A stretch of DNA of 64,000 nucleotides from Mycobacterium sp. (GCA_016197405.1 JACPVR010000023.1:248001-312000), one strand, 5' to 3'. Shown: positions 7,394 to 16,479, counted from the stretch's first letter. The notes: generated by a model from the letters alone, not told the origin. A program made the numbers and translations.

Positions 7394-7718
7394 GTGGCCT
7401 ACCGCCAAGTCCGGTTCTCGGATCTGACCGGAGTAGAGCTGTCCGACCAGGAAGCTATCGAGGTGACCGTCAAAGACGCAGGCAAGAAGTTCGATTGCTC
7501 GGCCGGGGAGCTGAAGGGGCTCTCAAACCGATGACCAACGTCTTGGAATCGAACTCCGATATGCCAGTCGGCAAGTCGGCGCGATGCTCGTGAGGAAGAC
7601 GGAGTTCTCCAAGGTCGTCCCTGACGACAAGTTGGCCGTTTTCGACAGCGCTCGTGGCCGTCGCAGCGGATACAGCCCGAAAAGCAGCGGCGGTCAGCCC
7701 GCGGCCACCGGCGAGTGA
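7394..7718 (+). pseudogene. Small hypothetical protein, frameshifted
   Basis: A strong ribosome binding site (GGAGGTGA at 7381-7388) precedes GTG 7394, which opens VAYRQVRFSDLTGVELSDQE ... KKFDCSAGELKG and stops at 7534. A different frame, open from 7515 to TGA 7718, continues convincingly as IELRYASRQVGAMLVRKTEF, then SKVVPDDKLAVFDSARGRR. The +1 frame between them (PMTNVLES) may supply the middle, so there could be two indels. Together this would be a single protein of about 105 residues. I do not know its function. Confidence 0.5.
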
Positions 7719-8483
7719 TTGCCACTCATCTGTCGAGTCCGCACGACCCCGCCCGTCCGTGCCCTATTAGCCAGTGATCCTGCGAACGGGCCGGGCGGAC
7801 TTAAACCTTGAAATTGTCTGTGTCCCCACGACCGGGCGAGAGCTGGCTCAAGCTAGCCCTGGAACTCTCAGCCCCTCTTCGAAACTTGCTGGCAGCGCAC
7901 CCTCAAGATGGTCACGAGGTTGATCGCGGCGGCGAAGCGCGCACTCCTTGCGATGGAACGGCTCGGCGCCAAGGCTGACTGGCTCCTTTGGTATACGTCG
8001 ATCACTAACAGGAACAGTAAGGCGGTCGTGGCCAGCTGGGTTGAACAAGCAACAAGGGGGGAGAGATCCCGCCAAGTACTTCGGGTCGCTGGCATCGCCC
8101 AAGAGGTCGGCATGAGGAACGACGATTCTCAACCCACCTTCGACTTCCCGGCCACCGTGGAAGCTCCGCAGTCCGACGAAGCCAAGCAGGCGGCGGAGGT
8201 GTTGTTTCAGGAGGAGTTCGAGCCTCAATGGGCTGAGAGATCGCCGCGCCGCTGGGAGGCAAGCCTTGGAAGAAGGCACGACGATCAGCATAAGGCGGGC
8301 ATGGGATAGGGCGGCGGCGATGTCACGGGAGCGGATCGCGGAGAAGTTTCCGGGGAGGAGATAGTGGCACGTGCACATCGTCGATGTCCTACGTAGACCC
8401 GCCGATTTGCGTGGCTCCGCATGTCGATTCCAGGTGCAGTAAGGTGCCGCTCTAGTGCCAACGGTGGGCTAGGGGAGAGAGCA
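7719..8483 (+). other. 765-base gap with a possible decayed gene (7908-8363)
   Basis: No intact gene is convincing here. The plus-strand frame 7908-8309 contains plausible helices (RLIAAAKRALLAMERLGAK, ASWVEQATRGE, EAKQAAEVLFQEEFEP). A neighbouring frame near 8060 reads GGRDPAKYFGSLASPKR, and another ending at TAG 8371 reads RAAAMSRERIAEKFPGRR. This looks like one gene broken by several indels. The minus-strand 176-codon frame is its shadow. A GC-rich imperfect inverted repeat lies near 7769-7801. Confidence 0.3.
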
Positions 8484-9518
8484 ATGCCGCGAATGTTGAA
8501 AATGCAATTATCTTGTGCTGCTTTGGCTGTGGCACTTGCCGGATGCGGCGGGGCAGAGCAGAGCAGTGAGGCCACCAGCTCAACCCAGCTTTCGTCGTCT
8601 CCAAAGACTTCGTCTGCCGCTACGAGCGTGGTACCCGCACCCACTGCGGCCGATTTTGCCGGTCCAGTGTTCTATCAGTGTGGCAAGGCAGGGCCAGTTC
8701 TGCGGAAGTTGAATCTCGATAGTGGCGTATTTTCAGCGATTGCCTCCTATCCGAATGTGGACTGCGACAACATCTCTCGTTCTTTGGCGATAAATGATTC
8801 AGATTTCATTGGTCAGACCCAACGTCACTACTACAGCCCTGACTACAGCAAGGTTGCAGTGAGTGCGATGCCCGATTCGTTCCACACTGGCTATTACGAT
8901 CACCACTTGGATCGACTCGTCGACGTGACAGAAATAGTCGCCCCGATGGAGGGCGACTTCGCGCAACCTGCGCACCATGAGCCTGGCTACTTCACCGACG
9001 ACGGCACCTTTGTCTTCTGGGACCAAGACAAAGAAGTGTTTCAGTTTTTTGACACCAACAGCCGTCAGGTTGTGAGGAACTCCCCTGCGAGGGAAATGCC
9101 TGCGTCTCTTGCCCCTGCGATTCAGGTCAAGGGAACCGAGGACTACTTCAATCAAGGTACCTACAAGACGTGCGATGGGAGGTGGATGATCGATGGCTCA
9201 AAGTACCTGAGGACAGATGGGTACCAACCAACAGCGATCTTTCTATCGACCGTCCCCGAAGGCCCTCTGACTGTCGGTACCTGTGAGGCCGCTGAGTCGT
9301 TGAGCACTCGCGTGTCACCGAAATCGACTACCGGTGGGTACCGCAACGAGAGCATCGCGGCAGACCCCACTGGATCTACAATCATATTTGTTTATCGAAA
9401 TCAGGATTCGGAATATAAGTTGTTCCGCGCGAATCCTTCAAATCCGGATAATCCCGCCGAGATCCCGCTGAAGGGTTCCTTGGAGGACTATCCAGGGGAC
9501 ATTATCGCCTGGAGCTGA
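8484..9518 (+). CDS. Putative lipoprotein (island cargo)
   Basis: This 344-residue exported protein has a type II signal peptide ending in LAG with lipidated Cys21 (ALAVALAGC). A Ser/Thr-rich linker follows (residues about 24-55), then a beta-rich domain with repeating YS/DDGTF-type segments that resembles a beta-propeller such as WD40/TolB-like folds. ATG 8484 is preceded by AGGGGAGAG at good spacing. It should be anchored outside the plasma membrane. Base composition is lower in GC than the core genes. I cannot assign a substrate. Surface cargo proteins like this can act in surface exclusion. Confidence 0.65.
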   Translation: MPRMLKMQLSCAALAVALAGCGGAEQSSEATSSTQLSSSPKTSSAATSVVPAPTAADFAGPVFYQCGKAGPVLRKLNLDSGVFSAIASYPNVDCDNISRSLAINDSDFIGQTQRHYYSPDYSKVAVSAMPDSFHTGYYDHHLDRLVDVTEIVAPMEGDFAQPAHHEPGYFTDDGTFVFWDQDKEVFQFFDTNSRQVVRNSPAREMPASLAPAIQVKGTEDYFNQGTYKTCDGRWMIDGSKYLRTDGYQPTAIFLSTVPEGPLTVGTCEAAESLSTRVSPKSTTGGYRNESIAADPTGSTIIFVYRNQDSEYKLFRANPSNPDNPAEIPLKGSLEDYPGDIIAWS

Positions 9519-9567
9519 CGTGACTGCCCGAAGGACTCAAACAGTTCCGAGATCTCCGGGCTTGGCT

Positions 9568-9825
9568 TCAGTTAGGAGGTACGCCTTCGCCCCATTCATG
9601 CGCGTACTTGTCTAACTTCTCAGCCGTTGATTCTCTAGTCACCTCATGCACAATCCGAATGCCTACAAGTCTTGGATCGACATCGTGACTGCTCAAGCGG
9701 CGATCAGCGATAACTCGATCGACCTTTGCTTCGAAGTGGTAGTGACCACCTGCGGGTGGCGCTAGCCTCTCGACCCAATAGCAGATCGCGAGGTTCTCTT
9801 CGCATTTTGAGGATTCTATTGTCAA
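9568..9825 (-). CDS. Small hypothetical protein
   Basis: This 85-residue minus-strand frame reads like a real soluble protein (CYWVERLAPPAGGHYHFEAK, then VDRVIADRRLSSHDVDPRLV). Its mix of charged and aromatic residues is unlike a shadow frame. It stands alone between the lipoprotein and the large membrane protein gene. I do not recognise the family, and no clear ribosome binding site was seen. Confidence 0.4.
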   Translation of the reverse strand: MTIESSKCEENLAICYWVERLAPPAGGHYHFEAKVDRVIADRRLSSHDVDPRLVGIRIVHEVTRESTAEKLDKYAHEWGEGVPPN

Positions 9826-10008
9826 CTGAGATCATATGTTTGGCGCTTCATCATTTGCATCAATATCCTTCGGCGGATTCGCCGTCGTCTTCACTGGCGA
9901 GTCGGTGGCGATCAGGGCTGTGGTATCGAGCACCCCGCTCCGAGTCGACAGTGCTCAGGTCTTCGGCGTGCCGCTAACCGATCCATAAGATCCCGGCGGT
10001 ATTGCATT

Positions 10009-10014
10009 TATGAT
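10009..10014 (+). promoter_or_regulatory. -10 element for a leaderless membrane-protein mRNA
   Basis: TATGAT is near the sigma-A consensus and ends six bases before ATG 10021. There is no Shine-Dalgarno. The same geometry is used by the DUF6602-like gene of the island. Confidence 0.5.
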
Positions 10015-10020
10015 TCGGCC

Positions 10021-11190
10021 ATGGCCGGTGACGGTGACAAGGACGAGTTTGAGCTGGCGGTGGAGCTGAGTGGGGCTGCGCCCACAAAAAGGTTGCTCGC
10101 AGCGGCGCGTCGCGGTACAAGTCAGCACAAGTTGATGGAACTCGCCACTGCTCTTACTGAGATCTTCCAGGCGGCATCATTTCAGACGCTCAGAGCTGAA
10201 TCACCGAGGGATCAAGGCTGGATAGATCTGTCCATGTCGTTGGCTCGGAAACCAATGACTCTAAGCGAGGTGCTTACGAGTCTCATAAGCCTGAGGCTTA
10301 CCGAAACCCACACTAGTCGTTACGATTCCGCGGACTTTCTGTTCGGTTCTATCGTTGATCCTGAGGGCGTGGAGTTACTCGAGAACGAAATCATTCCGTT
10401 GCGGAACATGATCCCTGCTCCAACTATCGGCTCCACTTCTTTTGCCAGTCCAGCCGCGTTTCTGGAAGCGTTGCGCGGGTTCGACAATTTCCTGTCCACT
10501 TGGTGCGCTACCTATCAGTCCAGAGCCGTGGCTCTCCTTCGAGAGGGTGTGTCAGGTACCAAGAAACTTCAAATGTCTGTGTCGTACCCTCCTGCGATCG
10601 GCCAGCTTCTGGCCAGTTCCACCGTCGAGCAGATTTCAGAATTGGCGGATACAGCACAGGACAAAGTTGACGAATTAGCCGACACCCTGAGTGACGGCGG
10701 GCGCCTGAAACTGACTGAAGCCTTCACGCAGGCCCAGGACGACACGAAGACCTTGTCGAAGACCTGGTCAGTAGCGACCTTCGCTTGTGTTGTCGTGGGG
10801 GTCGCTATATCTGGGGGTGCGCTTCTCGCTGATGCAGAGGTGTTGAAGCACCTCGGCGGTTCGTCTGGCCTGATCATCAAGGGATTGACCGGCGTACCTT
10901 TCTTTGTCCTGTCGGTCTTTTGCGGCAGGGTCGCGGGACACTATCGAGAGGTATCTCGCTATCTCATGATACTCATTGCACAGCTCAAAACCGTAGCGGC
11001 ATATGCGAATAACCTTGAGAAGACGCAGCGCGATGAATTGATACTCAAACTCGGTGAACGTGCCTTTGCCAACCCGTCCTTCACAGCGCAACCGGCGCAG
11101 TCGTCCGTCTCCGTAGAGGATTTGAAGTCTCTTGTCGATGAGTTCGCGAGGGTTGTCCGTGGGGTAACTGGTGGAGATAAGAAGGTCTAG
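10021..11190 (+). CDS. Hypothetical two-helix membrane protein (island cargo)
   Basis: This is a 389-residue protein. The first 250 residues are soluble and mostly helical, ending in a coiled-coil-like stretch (VEQISELADTAQDKVDELAD). Two membrane helices follow near residues 255-275 (TFACVVVGVAISGGALL) and 292-310 (GVPFFVLSVFCG). A cytoplasmic C-terminal tail has more helices (LVDEFARVVRGV). I do not recognise the family. A sensor-like soluble domain coupled to two transmembrane helices is common among island-borne membrane effectors, but this is only an analogy. GC content is below that of the core genes. Confidence 0.6.
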   Translation: MAGDGDKDEFELAVELSGAAPTKRLLAAARRGTSQHKLMELATALTEIFQAASFQTLRAESPRDQGWIDLSMSLARKPMTLSEVLTSLISLRLTETHTSRYDSADFLFGSIVDPEGVELLENEIIPLRNMIPAPTIGSTSFASPAAFLEALRGFDNFLSTWCATYQSRAVALLREGVSGTKKLQMSVSYPPAIGQLLASSTVEQISELADTAQDKVDELADTLSDGGRLKLTEAFTQAQDDTKTLSKTWSVATFACVVVGVAISGGALLADAEVLKHLGGSSGLIIKGLTGVPFFVLSVFCGRVAGHYREVSRYLMILIAQLKTVAAYANNLEKTQRDELILKLGERAFANPSFTAQPAQSSVSVEDLKSLVDEFARVVRGVTGGDKKV

Positions 11191-11912
11191 CTTTCCACCT
11201 AGACCGACGGTCCAGACTGCTCATGTTGGATCTCAGAAGAATCTAAACACGTTGCATGCCAACCACCCTCGCGTCGAATTGTTCGCTGAAGCCAACCTGC
11301 GCGCTCGATGCTCACTGCGGGCGCTGCGATTGGTGGCGATGAGCTGAATCTCGCAAGCACTTAGGGCTTCGTGGGCGGCGACGTCATGTATATCGGGCAA
11401 CTCGTCAGTGAAGGCTGCCACAGTACTTTGCTTAGTGGTGGTTGACCAGACTGCCATGACGCATGCCGACCCACTTGGACTGCCACACGAGCGATTTGAC
11501 GCAGCATCAAATCGATCTAGTAGCGCAATCATGTGCGGTTCATTCCAAAGCGACTGCGCGTGACTATCGGGCATTCTGCGCCACGAGGTGACGTCATCGC
11601 GCTCGTCCGTTTGGCACGGCTAGGCAACTAGAGCAGACTCTTACCGACCCCATGCCTTCGACGCTACGCCGTGTGCCACCGCTGGCCAGATGGCTCGGAC
11701 GGGTGTACGAGCTCAAGTGGGCGAGGTCCGCTCAGGCGAGAACAAAGGCGACAACGAGGCCACCGAGGACCGAGTCGGTCAGGTCGAGCTGAGGTCCACT
11801 ATTTGCCCGATGTCTCGAAGGCTGTCGCACGGTGGGCGCCGATTAGCGCGGTGTGCGAGGACCAAGCAACGCTGTGGCTTTTGCCGAACACTTCTTCCTG
11901 GTGTCCAAGCGC
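11191..11912. other. Gap before the right-hand repeat, no convincing gene
   Basis: A 113-codon minus-strand frame (11233-11574) contains a plausible run (FTDELPDIHDVAAHEALSAC) but has no recognisable domain or ribosome binding site. I treat it as doubtful. The remainder up to 11912 shows nothing I recognise. The sequence joins repeat A abruptly at about 11913. Confidence 0.35.
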
Positions 11913-11993
11913 GCAACTGATTTTCCGGTACCGGTTGTGGATGGATGCGGGTGTGTGGATAACCGGGGTGTTGATGGCTGGGTTGGTGTTGGT
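11913..11993 (+). repeat. Right copy of the yraN upstream region (repeat A)
   Basis: This copy of the 81-base repeat precedes the intact yraN and so represents the native arrangement of upstream region plus gene. The sequence immediately to its left (to 11912) is unrelated to that left of 970. This places a recombination junction at 11912/11913. Confidence 0.85.
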
Positions 11994-12022
11994 CTGTCGG
12001 TATTGGCGGTCAGGCTGGCGGC

Positions 12023-12400
12023 ATGTCTATTTCGGAGAATCCGACGCGTGCGGAGTTGGGGGCGTTCGGTGAGCAGCTTGCCGTGGAGCACCTGCGGGGT
12101 CTGGGGATGGCGATCGTGGATCGCAATTGGCGGTGCCGGTACGGGGAGCTCGATATCGTTGCCGTCGAACCTGATTCGCGGACCGTCGTCTTCGTCGAGG
12201 TGAAGACTCGGACCGGGGATGGGTTCGGGGGTTTGGCCGAGGCGGTTCCGGTGGGCAAGGTGCGCCGGATCCGCCGGTTGGCCGGGGTGTGGTTGTCGGG
12301 GCAGCAGATGCACTGGGACGCTTTGCGTATCGATGTCATCGGCATCCGGGTCGGGCGGCGGCGTACCCCGGAGATCAGTCATCTCAAGGCGGTGGGCTGA
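12023..12400 (+). CDS. yraN: YraN family (UPF0102) nuclease-like protein
   Basis: This 125-residue protein has the typical UPF0102 layout: an N-terminal GAFGEQLAVEHL helix, then the Holliday-junction-resolvase-like core RYGELDIVA and VVFVEVKTRTG. These carry the E, D and ExK residues of the restriction-endonuclease fold. The exact role is unproven. In mycobacteria it precedes comM and dprA, and TGA 12400 overlaps the comM start by one base, so the three are translated together. Its last 58 coding bases are the repeat also found at 1067-1124. Confidence 0.9.
   Translation: MSISENPTRAELGAFGEQLAVEHLRGLGMAIVDRNWRCRYGELDIVAVEPDSRTVVFVEVKTRTGDGFGGLAEAVPVGKVRRIRRLAGVWLSGQQMHWDALRIDVIGIRVGRRRTPEISHLKAVG
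12327..12384 (+). repeat. Right copy of the yraN 3' end (attR-like repeat B)
   Basis: This is the in-gene copy of the 58-base repeat at 1067-1124. Identity stops at 12384, six codons before the yraN stop. Because the whole yraN lies to its left, the island side must have supplied a complete gene, or the locus was duplicated. Confidence 0.8.
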
Positions 12401-13911
12401 TGGCGTTGGGGCGGGCGTATTCGATCGCGGTCAATGGTCTCGATGGTGCGGTGGTGGAGATCGAAGCCGATATCACCGCGGGGCTGCCGGGGGTGCATCT
12501 GGTGGGGTTGCCCGATGCGGCGCTGCAGGAATCACGGGATCGGGTGCGTTCGGCGATCACCAACACCGCCAACACCTGGCCGATGTCGCGGCTGACGTTG
12601 GCGTTGTCGCCGGCGACGCTGCCCAAGGTGGGCAGTGTCTATGACATCGCCCTGGCGTGTGCGGTGTTGTCGGCGAGCCGTAAGAAACCGTGGTCGCGGT
12701 TGGAGAAGACGGTGTTGTTGGGGGAGTTGGCGCTCGATGGCCGGGTCCGCGGGGTGCGCGGGGTCTTGCCTGCGGTGTTGGCGGCGCGGCGGGATGGCTG
12801 GCCGACGGTGGTGGTGCCGATGGACAATCTTGCTGAGGCCAGTCTGGTCGATGGTGTCGAGGTCCTCGGGGTCAGCGGGCTGGGGCAGCTCAAGGGCTGG
12901 CTGGAGGGGGCCGTGCAGCTGACGGGTCGGGTCGAGGTGGCTGCTCCGGCCGAGGAGATCCACGCCGATCTCGCCGATGTGGTGGGGCAGACCCAGGCAC
13001 GGTTCGCCGTGGAGATCGCCGCTGCCGGGGCGCACCATCTGATGTTGACCGGGCCGCCCGGTATCGGCAAGACCATGCTGGCTCAGCGGTTGCCTGCGCT
13101 GCTGCCTGCGCTTTCGGAATCCGAGTCGCTTGAGGTCACGGCGATCCACTCGGTGGCGGGCACGCTGTCGGGTGACACCCCGCTGATCACCCGGCCACCG
13201 TTCATCGCCCCGCATCACACCTCCAGCGTGGCGGCCCTGGTCGGTGGCGGATCGGGAATGGCCCGGCCCGGTGCCGTCAGCCGCGCCCACCGCGGCGTGC
13301 TATTCCTCGACGAGTGCGCCGAGATCGGTTCCAGCGCGCTGGAGTCATTGCGAACACCGTTGGAGGACGGCGAGATTCGGCTGGCCCGGCGCGACGGTGT
13401 GGCGCGCTACCCGGCGCGTTTCCAGCTGGTGCTGGCCGCCAACCCCTGCCCGTGCGCTCCGGCCGACCCGCAGGACTGCATCTGCGCGGCCGCCGTCAAG
13501 CGCCGCTACCTCGGCAAGCTGTCCGGCCCGCTGCTGGACCGGGTGGACCTGCGGGTCCAACTGCATCCGGTCCGGGCCGGCGCATTCGCCGACGGCGCCG
13601 CAGAGTCGACACTGGTGGTCCGCGAACGGGTTGCCGCGGCCAGGGCGGCCGCCGCGGACCGCTGGAAAGTCGTGGGTGCCCGCACCAACGCAGAGGTGCC
13701 GGGGCCGGTGCTGCGCCGCGGGTTTCGGCCCAGCAGGCAGGCCATGGCGCCGCTGCGGCAGGCGCTGGACCGCGGGATGCTCAGCATCCGCGGTGTCGAC
13801 CGGACGCTGCGGGTCGCATGGTCGCTTGCCGATCTGGCAGGCCGGGGTTCCCCGGAACTGGAGGATGTGTCGACGGCGCTGAGTTTCCGGCCGACCGGAG
13901 GGGCACGATGA
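12400..13911 (+). CDS. comM: ComM/YifB family Mg-chelatase-like AAA+ ATPase
   Basis: This is a 503-residue protein. It has an N-terminal Lon-protease-like domain (to about residue 175), an AAA+ module with Walker A GPPGIGKTML (about 217-226) and Walker B VLFLDE, and a C-terminal Mg-chelatase domain with ANPCPCAPADP and a Cys-rich turn. ComM is a hexameric helicase that promotes branch migration during natural transformation in other bacteria. The start at 12400 overlaps the yraN stop. A longer in-frame start at 12289 would lie inside yraN and is rejected. Residues about 105-164 are the part duplicated at 5562-5692. Confidence 0.93.
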   Translation: MALGRAYSIAVNGLDGAVVEIEADITAGLPGVHLVGLPDAALQESRDRVRSAITNTANTWPMSRLTLALSPATLPKVGSVYDIALACAVLSASRKKPWSRLEKTVLLGELALDGRVRGVRGVLPAVLAARRDGWPTVVVPMDNLAEASLVDGVEVLGVSGLGQLKGWLEGAVQLTGRVEVAAPAEEIHADLADVVGQTQARFAVEIAAAGAHHLMLTGPPGIGKTMLAQRLPALLPALSESESLEVTAIHSVAGTLSGDTPLITRPPFIAPHHTSSVAALVGGGSGMARPGAVSRAHRGVLFLDECAEIGSSALESLRTPLEDGEIRLARRDGVARYPARFQLVLAANPCPCAPADPQDCICAAAVKRRYLGKLSGPLLDRVDLRVQLHPVRAGAFADGAAESTLVVRERVAAARAAAADRWKVVGARTNAEVPGPVLRRGFRPSRQAMAPLRQALDRGMLSIRGVDRTLRVAWSLADLAGRGSPELEDVSTALSFRPTGGAR

Positions 13912-15056
13912 GCGGCGACGAGACCACCCGGCGGGCGTGGGCTTACCTGTCGCGGGTGGCCGAGCCGCCCTGCCCACGCCTCGCCGATTTCGTCCGCGAC
14001 TGGGGGCCGGAGACCGCGGCGGCCGATATCCGGCGTGGCGCCGAACCCGAAGACCTGACCGAGTATGTGCACGCGCGGCGCGGTATCGACAGCGCGGCAA
14101 CTGATCTGGAGATGCTCGACCGGCGCGGCGGACGGCTCATCACCCCGGCCGATGACGAATGGCCACATGTGGCCTTCGCGTCGTTCAGCGCCGCCGAGAA
14201 ACGACCGCAGGGCCATCCGCCGATGGCGCTGTGGGCGCTGGGACCGGCTCGGCTCGATGAGATCGCCGAGCGGTCCGCGGCGATCGTCGGCACCCGAGCC
14301 AGCACGGCCTACGGGGAGCACATCGCCGCGGAGTTCAGTGCCGGACTGGCCGAACGTGATGTCGCGGTGGTCTCGGGCGGCGCTTTCGGTATCGACGGAG
14401 CCGCTCATCGGGCCACCCTGGCCGCCGATGGCATCACCGCCGCCGTACTGGCATCCGGAGTGGACACGTTCTATCCCGCCGGACATTCGGCGTTACTGCA
14501 CCGGATCACCGGCAGCGGGCTCATCATCTCGGAATACCCGCCCGGGGTGCGGCCGGCGCGGTACCGGTTCCTGACCCGAAACCGGTTGGTGGCAGGCATA
14601 TCCCGCGCCACCGTCGTCGTCGAGGCGGGGCTGCGCAGCGGGGCGGCCAACACCGCGTCCTGGGCAAAATGGCTGGGCCGGGTGGTGTGCGCGGTCCCCG
14701 GTCCGGTGACGTCCTCGGCTTCGGCGGGTTGTCACGAACTGCTCAGACACCAGGCCACACTGGTCACCCGCGCCGCCGATGTGGTGGAGATCGTCGGGCG
14801 GATGGGGGAGTTGGCGGAGGAGCCCATACACCCGGTGACACCACTGGATGCGCTCTCGGATGCCGAACGGCTCGTCTACGAGGCGCTGCCGGCCCGTGGG
14901 CTGCGCAGTGCCGACCAGATCGCGCTGGCATGCGCACTACCGGTCGAGAACGTCTTCGGCCCGCTGGCGCTGTTGGAAGTGGCCGGCTTCGTCGAAAATC
15001 GCGACGGCCGCTGGCGGCTCAGGAGCGCAGCAGACCCAGGACGGCCTGCCGGGTGA
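13908..15056 (+). CDS. dprA: DNA processing protein DprA
   Basis: This 382-residue protein has the Rossmann-like DprA/Smf core with SAAIVGTRAST, VVSGGAFGIDGAAH, LASGVDTFYP and ISEYPPGVRPARYRFLTRNR, which bind single-stranded DNA and load RecA. A C-terminal winged-helix domain (LSDAERLVYEALPARG onward) is also present. ATG 13908 overlaps the comM stop by four bases. The set yraN-comM-dprA is a conserved recombination/uptake-related operon. Its last 38 bases overlap the convergent NUDIX gene. Confidence 0.93.
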   Translation: MSGDETTRRAWAYLSRVAEPPCPRLADFVRDWGPETAAADIRRGAEPEDLTEYVHARRGIDSAATDLEMLDRRGGRLITPADDEWPHVAFASFSAAEKRPQGHPPMALWALGPARLDEIAERSAAIVGTRASTAYGEHIAAEFSAGLAERDVAVVSGGAFGIDGAAHRATLAADGITAAVLASGVDTFYPAGHSALLHRITGSGLIISEYPPGVRPARYRFLTRNRLVAGISRATVVVEAGLRSGAANTASWAKWLGRVVCAVPGPVTSSASAGCHELLRHQATLVTRAADVVEIVGRMGELAEEPIHPVTPLDALSDAERLVYEALPARGLRSADQIALACALPVENVFGPLALLEVAGFVENRDGRWRLRSAADPGRPAG

Positions 15057-15429
15057 GCGGCGCAAGTTCGATGTCACCGGGTGCGGCCGGGTCGACCCAG
15101 GCGATCTCGTCGATCTCGGCCAGTGCCCGGGGTTCCTCGCGCAGATCCACCATGAACAATTCGGCATCCACCAGGTGGTCCGGCTCGTTGGCGGCCGGTG
15201 CAACGAAGCGGCCCAGGGGACGGATGTCTGCGGCTGCGACCGTCACACCGATCTCCTCGACGAGCTCGCGCCGCACTGCCGCCAATGCCGTCTCGCCGGG
15301 GTCGATCTTGCCGCCGGGTTGCATGAATGCGGTCGTTCCGCGCTTGCGGACCACCGGGATGCGGCCCTCGGCATCGACGATCACCGCGGCCGATATCCGG
15401 ATCATCGGTCGATCGGTCCCGTTGGTCAC
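15019..15429 (-). CDS. NUDIX hydrolase
   Basis: This 136-residue protein carries a complete Nudix box, GGKIDPGETALAAVRREL followed by VEEIGV, matching Gx5Ex7REUxEExGU with all metal-binding Glu residues present. It should hydrolyse a nucleoside-diphosphate-linked compound, possibly an oxidised nucleotide, but substrate residues outside the box do not allow a choice. The gene converges on dprA with 38 bases of overlap and diverges from the LacI-type regulator, with 12 bases between the starts. Confidence 0.9.
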   Translation of the reverse strand: MTNGTDRPMIRISAAVIVDAEGRIPVVRKRGTTAFMQPGGKIDPGETALAAVRRELVEEIGVTVAAADIRPLGRFVAPAANEPDHLVDAELFMVDLREEPRALAEIDEIAWVDPAAPGDIELAPLTRQAVLGLLRS

Positions 15430-15441
15430 GAACAGGAGTCT

Positions 15442-16464
15442 ATGTCCGTGTCACCATATGGCATGGCCGGTACCAAGGGCGGCGCGCTGGGCGGCGACAA
15501 GACCGCGCGGCCCACCAACGCCGACGTGGCTCGGTTGGCCAGCGTTTCGACCGCGACCGTGAGCTATGTGCTCAACAATGCTGAGGGCCGCAAGATCTCA
15601 CCGGCCACCCGGGATGCGGTCTACCGGGCCGCCAAGCAACTGGGTTACCGGCCCAACCTGGCGGCGCGCAACCTGGCGCGCGGACGCAGCGGCGCGATCC
15701 TGTACGTGGTGCCGCGGGTGGCGGTGGGAGAAATGCCCATGCGGGCGGGCAGCCGGATGACAACCGAGTTGGCCCGGCTCGGGCTGCTGCAGGTGCAGGT
15801 CTTCGAAACCGAAGAAGATCAGCACGTCATCGACGCGATCGACAACATCAACCCTGTCGCAGTGACGAGCCTGTTCCCGCTCAGCGGTGCGGTGCAGAAC
15901 GCGGTGCGCCAGGCGTCGATCCCGCACATCGTGATCGGCACGCTGCCCGCCCTCGGAGATCCGCAGGCCTCGGTCGGAGAGCTGCGAATCGAGCACCTGG
16001 TGTCGCGCGGGCACCGCCGTATCGCCTTCGCCTATAACGGAATCGACAGATGGCGCGTGCTCGGCGACTACTGGCTCGACGGTATTGCGCACGCTGCCCG
16101 GTCCCGTGGGCTGCCCGAGCTGCGGGTCGGTGCGGTCACGCAGGACAATGCCGCTGCGCTGGCCGCGGACTGGGTGCGCGACGGTGTCACCGCGGTGTGC
16201 GCGCAAAGCGATGAGGTCGCCGCCGTGGTCCTCTACGGCATTCGCGAAGCGGGGTTGCGGTGTCCGGCCGACCTGGCGGTGATCGGCGTCGACGCCGCAC
16301 CCATCGGTGCGTTGTGCTCGCCACCGCTGACCACCGTCGAATTCGACGCGACCGCGGTCGCCGACGCCGCCATCGCGGCCGTTCTCGCCGAGTTGGGCTA
16401 CCCCGCCCCGCCGCCGCCCGGCCCGGAGGACGTCACCCGCCTGGTCATCCGGTCTTCGACCTGA
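15442..16464 (+). CDS. LacI-family transcriptional regulator
   Basis: This 340-residue protein has an N-terminal LacI helix-turn-helix (NADVARLASVSTATVSYVLN, about residues 24-43) and hinge helix, then a periplasmic-binding-protein-like effector domain with SRGHRRIAFAYN and LAVIGVDAAP near the C-terminus. ATG 15442 follows AGGAG at five bases. The starts of the NUDIX gene and this gene are 12 bases apart, so an operator for autoregulation may lie there. The effector is unknown. Confidence 0.88.
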   Translation: MSVSPYGMAGTKGGALGGDKTARPTNADVARLASVSTATVSYVLNNAEGRKISPATRDAVYRAAKQLGYRPNLAARNLARGRSGAILYVVPRVAVGEMPMRAGSRMTTELARLGLLQVQVFETEEDQHVIDAIDNINPVAVTSLFPLSGAVQNAVRQASIPHIVIGTLPALGDPQASVGELRIEHLVSRGHRRIAFAYNGIDRWRVLGDYWLDGIAHAARSRGLPELRVGAVTQDNAAALAADWVRDGVTAVCAQSDEVAAVVLYGIREAGLRCPADLAVIGVDAAPIGALCSPPLTTVEFDATAVADAAIAAVLAELGYPAPPPPGPEDVTRLVIRSST

Positions 16465-16479
16465 CCGAAGCACTCCTGC

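Noticed and set aside
7848..8378. 176-codon minus-strand frame
   Set aside because: Composition is shadow-like, and the opposite strand holds more plausible though broken helices.
11233..11574. 113-codon minus-strand frame in the island
   Set aside because: No ribosome binding site, family or neighbour support. Kept only as a note in the gap entry.
12289..12399. Longer comM start at GTG 12289
   Set aside because: It lies within yraN. ATG 12400, overlapping the yraN stop, gives the usual N-terminus of the family.
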